A stretch of DNA of 36,457 nucleotides from Bacteriovorax sp. Lineage in GTDB: Bacteria > Bdellovibrionota > Bacteriovoracia > Bacteriovoracales > Bacteriovoracaceae. Position 1 is the stretch's first letter, and every line of letters begins with the position of its first letter. The stretch is taken from assembly GCA_014376445.1 (NCBI GenBank), contig JACMRM010000182.1, positions 1-36,457 on the forward strand, written 5' to 3'. Below the pieces are notes generated by a model that was not told the origin of the DNA, searched no databases, and worked only from the letters and a program-made list of their open reading frames with translations. Below are positions 31,712 to 36,457 of this stretch, piece by piece. The translations under genes and the position numbers were made by a program.

Positions 31712-32879
31712 TGACCTGTGAAAGCATCAGAGAAATAAGTATCATGATAATAAGCGATGGACTAGAGCGAACTTTTGACAAGCGCTCTCTTTCTAAAACA
31801 TCAACTTTGTTTCTTGCATAAGTCTTCTGTAAACCAATACGCGCCAAACTGTCGTTGAATGAAGCAAACATTTTATATTCAAAATCGTGGTTCACGTTCA
31901 TTTTTTCGAGTTCGTACTGCATAGGAACGAGACCCGTTTTCTGGTTCTCATAAGTCTTTAAGTAAGTCTGATAAGTCACAAGCTCCTGCTGAAGATCTTT
32001 ATTTTGCTCTTCAAGAAGTTTCACTTGTGAAGTTTCATTGAACTTGCTCAGAACACCAAGGTCTTTGGCTCCGCCAGTACTTTTGATTTTCTCTTTCATT
32101 GATGCAATTCTGCTTTCATTATTAGAAATCGAAATTTTTGTATCATTTATATTCTTTTTTAATTCGCTGATATATTTTGAACTATCACCTTTTTCTGTAT
32201 CAACTGAAAGGATCTGATTTTTCTGCAGTTTTTTTACTGTAGAGTTTTCAATTCTATCTAGACGCCCTTTAACACTGTCGATTTCCACCTGAATGTAGCT
32301 TTCGGCCCTGTTCAAATCTTCTAGCTCTCTATCAATGATATTTTTCTGAGCTTCTTCAAGCGCCTCATTCACAACTAAAACAGAAAGTTCGCGGTTGTAA
32401 CTTTTTACGCTTATAATGAGCACGCCGCCTTTTGCTGAACTGAAAGTAATCATGCCGGATAAAATGTTTGCTACATCATGCGGATACTCTGTGTCGGCCG
32501 GATCGCTATGAATTTTTTTGAAAAAACTATTCAATGCCTGATTTTTTTGATCTTTTTGCAGCTGAAGCAAGCGATTTGCCAACCCTAGATAGTATTCATG
32601 CGTATCAAGAATTGTTTCTGCGCGTTCAACAACGTCATCACCTTTGCTGTCGAGAGTAGATTCATTGGCAGCACCTGCAACTGAACTTAGAACCAACTGT
32701 AGTTGACTGTTTCGAACGTCTTTAATGATAAGTTTACCCGTTCCCGGGTACATTGGAAAATATTTGTGCTTCACAAGTGCCGCGAGCGTAAACACCAGAG
32801 CGAGAAGCAATAAGTACTTCCATCGCTTGGTAAAAATCTGCAAAACTTGATGTAACGTAATTTCTTCGTTTGAATTCAT
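31659..32879 (-). CDS. Polysaccharide chain-length/co-polymerase protein (Wzz/GumC-like)
   Basis: 406 residues: membrane helix 1 at about 22-38 (YLLLLALVFTLAALV), a periplasmic domain with long coiled-coil stretches (about 165-315; SYIQVEIDSVKGRLDRIE and similar), and a second helix near the C-terminus (LIIMILISLMLSQVIG). MYPGTGKLIIKD is the conserved N-terminal strand of the family. No BY-kinase domain, unlike full Wzc. It should control the length of an exported polysaccharide together with the genes at 33011 and 33534. It diverges from these across an AT-rich 131-bp promoter region with the ATATATTTAAAAATAT palindrome. Confidence 0.87.
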   Translation of the reverse strand: MNSNEEITLHQVLQIFTKRWKYLLLLALVFTLAALVKHKYFPMYPGTGKLIIKDVRNSQLQLVLSSVAGAANESTLDSKGDDVVERAETILDTHEYYLGLANRLLQLQKDQKNQALNSFFKKIHSDPADTEYPHDVANILSGMITFSSAKGGVLIISVKSYNRELSVLVVNEALEEAQKNIIDRELEDLNRAESYIQVEIDSVKGRLDRIENSTVKKLQKNQILSVDTEKGDSSKYISELKKNINDTKISISNNESRIASMKEKIKSTGGAKDLGVLSKFNETSQVKLLEEQNKDLQQELVTYQTYLKTYENQKTGLVPMQYELEKMNVNHDFEYKMFASFNDSLARIGLQKTYARNKVDVLERERLSKVRSSPSLIIMILISLMLSQVIGMFSIYVYELFKPNTP

Positions 32880-33010
32880 ATTTTTCCTGTATTTAATATC
32901 TTATCGTCTAATCATAAAATCACTAAAGATAGATATTTATATATTTAAAAATATTTCTGCTATTATTAATTAAACCCATTTTCACGAGTTTTGAGAGGAG
33001 AAATATAAAG

Positions 33011-33541
33011 ATGAGACGCCTTATTATCTGTCTTTTTACGTACAGTATTTTAGTCAATCAAGCCTTTCCGGCGACCATGACTGAAACTGGTAAGGTTACT
33101 AAATATAATCTGAGCTCACCATCTGAATTTGTTTTTGAATCTTATCCAAACCAGGACCTGATTCCTATTCGTCTTTTGGGTGCAGTAAAAAATGCAGGCC
33201 TCTATCATGTTCCGGCCAACATGAAACTCACGACACTTCTTTCGCTTGCAGGCGGAACTAATAATGAAGCTGACCTCGAGAATATTCTTGTTGGTAATGA
33301 CCAGCAAGATGTTATCTCGTCTAAAGGTGAAGCGAAAAAAAGTTTAAATATTAATCTTGAAGAAGTTTTAAAAGAAGGCGCTAAGACAGACTACACATTA
33401 AACTCAAACGACATCGTTCTAATTAAAAACAAAAGTCCGCTTGTCAGCAATGACACGTTCAGAATTATTTCAATCGTATCTGTTCTTTTAACAGCTGCAC
33501 TAAGTGCAGTTATCATCAGAGACAGATTACACCGTGATTGA
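33011..33541 (+). CDS. SLBB-domain polysaccharide-export-type protein
   Basis: 176 residues: signal peptide (MRRLIICLFTYSILVNQAFP), a single SLBB domain (PIRLLGAVKNAGLYHVPA, TTLLSLAGGTNNEADLENIL), and one C-terminal membrane helix (IISIVSVLLTAALSAVIIRD). The Poly_export domain that normally precedes SLBB in Wza-type exporters is missing, so it is not itself the outer-membrane channel. It may bind glycan or join the Wzz-like protein to the exporter. AGAGGAG precedes ATG. Its last 8 bases overlap the next gene's GTG start. Confidence 0.8.
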   Translation: MRRLIICLFTYSILVNQAFPATMTETGKVTKYNLSSPSEFVFESYPNQDLIPIRLLGAVKNAGLYHVPANMKLTTLLSLAGGTNNEADLENILVGNDQQDVISSKGEAKKSLNINLEEVLKEGAKTDYTLNSNDIVLIKNKSPLVSNDTFRIISIVSVLLTAALSAVIIRDRLHRD

Positions 33542-34874
33542 GCCTAAACTCTCAATCCAGAGAATTATCGATACTTGCTGTATCATACTGATCATTTTGA
33601 TCTTCGTATGTAAGTTATCTTTTAAGTGGATGCAAATTGTCCCTTCTTCTGCACCACCATTTATTTTTCAATACGGACTTCACCCATTCATCAATTTTGG
33701 AATCCAATTTGTCATCTCACTCATTCTTATCTACTACTGGTTGAAAACTAAAAGCCTCTATCCGCTCTCAAAAATTTATCAAATTTTTGTCTATACATTA
33801 CTTGCGACTTTATCCATACAGACTTTTTTTCAAATCACTCTCGTAAATGTTACTCAATCAGTAATCATTCAGCTTGCAGGTCTCGGAATGGCCGTCATGC
33901 TCATTCTCATTTACGGTATAATAATTCCTTCTATTTTTCCGCTGCAAAAAATGATTTACTGGGTGAATAAAGTCAGTACAACGATTGTTATCCTCAGCTT
34001 TTTAGCATTACCCGTTCTCTGGCCTTACATGTTTAAAGGCGGACGATACATTGGATTTTTCAAGCACATTCCACACATGGTGACAGCATCAACAGCTTCA
34101 TTCATTTTTTTCTTCCCGAAAATTTTTCAGGAAAAGCCCTGGACACTAAAAAATAATACTTTATTAAAAATTATCGGACTCTTTATCATCGCCCTCAGCG
34201 TTTTACTGACTTCAACAAAAGCTGCTTTCGGAACAATGGTTGTTGCAGGTTTCGTTGGAATTTTAATTTACGGATCTAAAAAAAGGAAAATAAGACTTTT
34301 CAAATTCACTTTCCTTGCGTGCCTGCTCGTTTCTGTTTTACTCGTAGGTGCTCCCGTTTCAAAATTCATGTACGAGGTCACAACAGGGAAAACCGGATTT
34401 GGTATGCGTAAGGCACAAGATGGTGTGGCGACGAGAATGGATGAGGTGTTTCGCGGATGGGAAATATTTGAGCAAAGCCCGTGGTTCGGATCAGGATTAC
34501 TCTATAAATTTTTCAGCGGATCAAAAGAAGGGATCGAAGTTGAGAGTTACAACTCTTTCAAAGACCCACACAATATGTTCGTCTCGTGCGGCGTAATAGG
34601 CGGCTATCCGCTCATGATTCTCTCGATCCTGGGCTACCTGCTCATGATCCTGGCCGTAATGAAAGGGCTTAAGGAAACTGACCCCTATCGGCAAACGATG
34701 GGACTATTTCTCCTCGCCCATTTGCCGGTATTCGTCATTTATCATGCTAGTTTTTCGCTGGGCGGAGTAAGTGACAGATTATACTGGCTAGTTTACGGCT
34801 ACTTAGGACAAGAATGGTATTCTCTAGGTAAAAATCCCGAAAAAATTACACAGGCCATTGGCAATTCTCAATAA
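33534..34874 (+). CDS. O-antigen ligase/polymerase-like membrane protein (WzyC family)
   Basis: 446 residues, about ten to twelve membrane helices. The WzyC/ligase signature region lies in the second half: TSTKAAFGTMVVAGFVGIL, FGMRKAQDGVATRMDE, and WFGSGL...DPHNMFVSCGVIGG with the His-bearing large periplasmic loop. It should polymerise repeat units or ligate glycan to its acceptor at the outer face of the inner membrane. Start chosen at GTG 33534, inside the end of the SLBB gene, with AGAGACAG upstream; a GTG at 33504 is also in frame. Forms an operon with the SLBB gene. Confidence 0.85.
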   Translation: MIEPKLSIQRIIDTCCIILIILIFVCKLSFKWMQIVPSSAPPFIFQYGLHPFINFGIQFVISLILIYYWLKTKSLYPLSKIYQIFVYTLLATLSIQTFFQITLVNVTQSVIIQLAGLGMAVMLILIYGIIIPSIFPLQKMIYWVNKVSTTIVILSFLALPVLWPYMFKGGRYIGFFKHIPHMVTASTASFIFFFPKIFQEKPWTLKNNTLLKIIGLFIIALSVLLTSTKAAFGTMVVAGFVGILIYGSKKRKIRLFKFTFLACLLVSVLLVGAPVSKFMYEVTTGKTGFGMRKAQDGVATRMDEVFRGWEIFEQSPWFGSGLLYKFFSGSKEGIEVESYNSFKDPHNMFVSCGVIGGYPLMILSILGYLLMILAVMKGLKETDPYRQTMGLFLLAHLPVFVIYHASFSLGGVSDRLYWLVYGYLGQEWYSLGKNPEKITQAIGNSQ

Positions 34875-34884
34875 AAAATATAAT
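34858..34884 (+). promoter_or_regulatory. Possible promoter of the membrane microprotein gene
   Basis: TTGGCA (34858-34863) and TATAAT (34879-34884) are 15 bases apart, shorter than ideal. The -10 box is perfect and lies just after the end of the ligase-like gene, so the small gene at 34924 may have its own transcript. Confidence 0.35.
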
Positions 34885-34923
34885 AAGACCCATCCAATTT
34901 TAAATCAAATAAGTGAGGGTTTT

Positions 34924-35013
34924 ATGATCTGGAACAAAATTAGCAAGCTCGACATGATTATCTTATTCCTAGTAGTCCTAGTAATCGCAGTTGGTGTAAG
35001 CCCACAATTATAA
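34924..35013 (+). CDS. 29-residue single-pass membrane microprotein
   Basis: ATG at 34924 to TAA at 35011-35013. It has a polar/basic N-terminus (MIWNKISKLD) and then one hydrophobic helix (MIILFLVVLVIAVGV) with a short tail SPQL. The ribosome site GAGGG lies five bases before ATG, and a perfect TATAAT lies further upstream. A random ORF this short would rarely combine all three. It probably inserts in the inner membrane with its C-terminus in the periplasm. No family recognised; a partner in the adjacent polysaccharide ligase or a regulatory peptide are both possible. Confidence 0.6.
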   Translation: MIWNKISKLDMIILFLVVLVIAVGVSPQL

Positions 35014-35027
35014 TTTAAAAATTCTTC

Positions 35028-36137
35028 CTAGATGATCTTTTTAATACGAAGGTACTCTTCGAAGACGATTAAAAAAGCTTCGATATCGGCGGGGTAAATC
35101 TCGCCGATGTTAGAAAGTCTAAACGTGTTAATACTCCCTACCTTTCCCGGATAAATTGTAAAGCCTCTCTCAATCAAATAATCGTGCATTTCATTAAAAG
35201 AATAATTCAGACTCTTCGGATCTAAGATCGCCGTTAAAAGTTTTGCATGATATTTTTCTTCAACGAGAAATTCAAATCCTAATTCCTTCACTCGCTTCTT
35301 CATAATTTCATACATTGATGAATAACGTTTAAAACGATTTTCTGCACCTTCATCGAAGTACTCAGTGACTGCTTGTCTTAAAGCATACAGTGTTTGAACA
35401 GGAGGTGTGAAAAGAAATTGTTTGTTCTTATTTAAGTATTCGTAGTTCGCAAGCAAGTTGAAATAAAAATTCCTTTTAATCGGCGCTGTCATTTTTAAAT
35501 TCACGAGACGAGCAATAACGAAACTGATTCCCGCAATCCCTTGAATACATTTATTTGAAGATGAAACTAAATAATCAACTTGATCCCGTTCAACATTAAT
35601 ATCCATTCCTGCAAATGATGACATAGCATCGACGATATTTTCCAGATTGTACTTATGAGACATATGACAAATTTCTTTTAATGGATTTAAAATCCCGACA
35701 GTTGTTTCGTGGTGAATGAAAGCAACATGAGAAAGTACTGTTTTGTGAACTTGAATCAATTTTTCCAGTGCATCCAGATCAACTGGAAGTCCCGCTGAAA
35801 TATTCATATCAACATGCTTAATTCCGTAAGCATCACAGATCGCCTGCATACGCTCGCCGTAAGCTCCGTTGTTAATGATTAAAACTTTTTTATCCATCGG
35901 TACAACTGAAGTTAAACAAGCTTCAACTCCACCCGTTCCCGAAGAAGTAATCATGACACAGGTATGGTTTTTTTCACCATGAGCGATTTTAATCAGGTCG
36001 TCACGAACAGACAGAGTCAGCTCACCAAATTCTAATTCTCTAGGGCAAATATCCGGAACAACCATTGCATTTTTTACTGTATCGGTTGTTGTGGCCGGCC
36101 CTGGATTTAAAAGAACATTGCGTTTTACTGTTTTCAT
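35028..36137 (-). CDS. phnW: 2-aminoethylphosphonate--pyruvate transaminase
   Basis: 369 residues, class V aminotransferase. RNVLLNPGPATTTDTVKNAM is the family N-terminus, MITSSGTGGVEACL the PLP-phosphate loop, and YLVSSSNKCIQGIAGISFV holds the PLP-binding Lys. MSSFAGMDINV and the C-terminal YPGKVG complete the PhnW pattern. The enzyme interconverts 2-aminoethylphosphonate and phosphonoacetaldehyde. No phnX (degradation) lies beside it. In the context of surface-polysaccharide genes the synthetic direction, for phosphonate-bearing lipid or glycan, is more likely; this is inference. Single gene with a poorly matching ribosome site (TATGGGT). Confidence 0.85.
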   Translation of the reverse strand: MKTVKRNVLLNPGPATTTDTVKNAMVVPDICPRELEFGELTLSVRDDLIKIAHGEKNHTCVMITSSGTGGVEACLTSVVPMDKKVLIINNGAYGERMQAICDAYGIKHVDMNISAGLPVDLDALEKLIQVHKTVLSHVAFIHHETTVGILNPLKEICHMSHKYNLENIVDAMSSFAGMDINVERDQVDYLVSSSNKCIQGIAGISFVIARLVNLKMTAPIKRNFYFNLLANYEYLNKNKQFLFTPPVQTLYALRQAVTEYFDEGAENRFKRYSSMYEIMKKRVKELGFEFLVEEKYHAKLLTAILDPKSLNYSFNEMHDYLIERGFTIYPGKVGSINTFRLSNIGEIYPADIEAFLIVFEEYLRIKKII

Positions 36138-36247
36138 ATTGACCCATAGTTAAAAAGGAACTTTTGCATCGTGTCCATTACGAAGTTACCGTCACAATGA
36201 TTATAAATTGTTCTATAAATGACCAGTAAGTTTTACTGGAGGTATTC

Positions 36248-36457
36248 ATGCGGCCGCTTATTTTATCTCTATTATTTCTTAATTTAAATACCAAAGCCTT
36301 TGCGTGTGAACAAGGTGAAATTTCTTATACATAAAATAAAGTCTGCGTTTCAACGAAATGGATTACAGGTCCTTCAGTAAAAAAATTCCCACAGATGGAG
36401 ATCTACTGAGGTCATCGATATTTCTTCGACAGTTTAATGGAGTTACCTGGCAAAAAA
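36248..36457 (+). pseudogene. Broken secreted-protein gene (two in-frame stops, runs off the window)
   Basis: GGAGG five bases before ATG 36248 and a signal peptide (MRPLILSLLFLNLNTKAFAC) look fully functional, but the frame ends after 28 residues at TAA 36332-36334. The same frame then continues sensibly (NKVCVSTKWITGPS, KKFPQMEIY) up to TGA 36407-36409 and beyond to the window edge (FFDSLMELPGK). The continuation matches what such a small exported protein would be expected to read, so I call it a decayed gene. Sequencing error or stop readthrough are less likely alternatives. Confidence 0.55.

Noticed and set aside
35028-36137. phnW as part of phosphonate degradation
   Set aside because: No phosphonoacetaldehyde hydrolase gene or phosphonate transporter adjoins it.
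3085-36457. IS elements or prophage genes
   Set aside because: No transposase, integrase or phage structural gene seen; the relics are single-gene decay without flanking repeats that I could see.

Overview
The window is an AT-rich, gene-dense stretch of a Gram-negative bacterial chromosome. Exported proteins, lipoproteins and outer-membrane proteins are unusually common, and many are small secreted proteins of no recognisable family. Together with a 2-aminoethylphosphonate transaminase, SLBB/Wzz polysaccharide genes and secreted cysteine-peptidase-like enzymes, this suggests a Bdellovibrio-and-like organism, most likely of the Bacteriovorax/Peredibacter type. That assignment is inference from gene content; there is no rRNA or other marker here. 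I saw no tRNA, rRNA, CRISPR array, IS element or prophage.

Layout. 1-3040: two divergent GT4 glycosyltransferases and a sugar-nucleotide epimerase/dehydratase. 3085-5347: two small proteins, signal peptidase I, and an ECF sigma factor with a C-terminal zinc-finger/membrane tail. 5562-7617: two divergent secreted proteins with papain-like folds (transglutaminase-like and C39/papain-like), separated by a DNA stretch rich in inverted repeats. 7604-7923: decayed remains of a histidine kinase. 8101-10125: an intact DUF4118-PAS-GAF histidine kinase. 10131-12473: a secreted protein, a thioredoxin and a secreted protein with a caspase-like His/Cys pattern. 12509-17502: five envelope genes of the FlgO/LPP20/COG3014/LpoB kind. 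17660-19012: small secreted proteins and the 3' end of a lost outer-membrane protein gene. 19099-20683: histidine phosphatase, HemJ and MsrB. 20803-26006: a TetR regulator with paired operators, a TolC-like protein and an RND pump, with no adaptor gene. 26017-26240: a strong terminator, then a second terminator with no gene in front of it (possible small RNA). 26530-29686: methionine salvage (aminotransferase diverging from mtnB-mtnD-mtnC). 29683-31711: outer-membrane protein, a MaoC-like hydratase that appears to start at AUC, and a YkgJ-type cysteine-cluster protein. 31659-34874: a second polysaccharide block (Wzz/GumC-like, SLBB protein, O-antigen ligase/polymerase-like). 34924-35013: a 29-residue membrane microprotein. 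35028-36137: phnW. 36248 to the end: a secreted-protein gene broken by two in-frame stops.

How it fits together. The two polysaccharide blocks supply sugar-modifying, glycosyltransferase, chain-length and ligase functions for a surface glycan. phnW probably serves synthesis of phosphonate-decorated lipids or glycans rather than phosphonate breakdown, because no degradative partner lies beside it. The LpoB/COG3014/LPP20 group probably forms an outer-membrane lipoprotein assembly. mtnBDC with the aminotransferase covers the last steps of recycling methylthioadenosine to methionine; the first steps must be encoded elsewhere.
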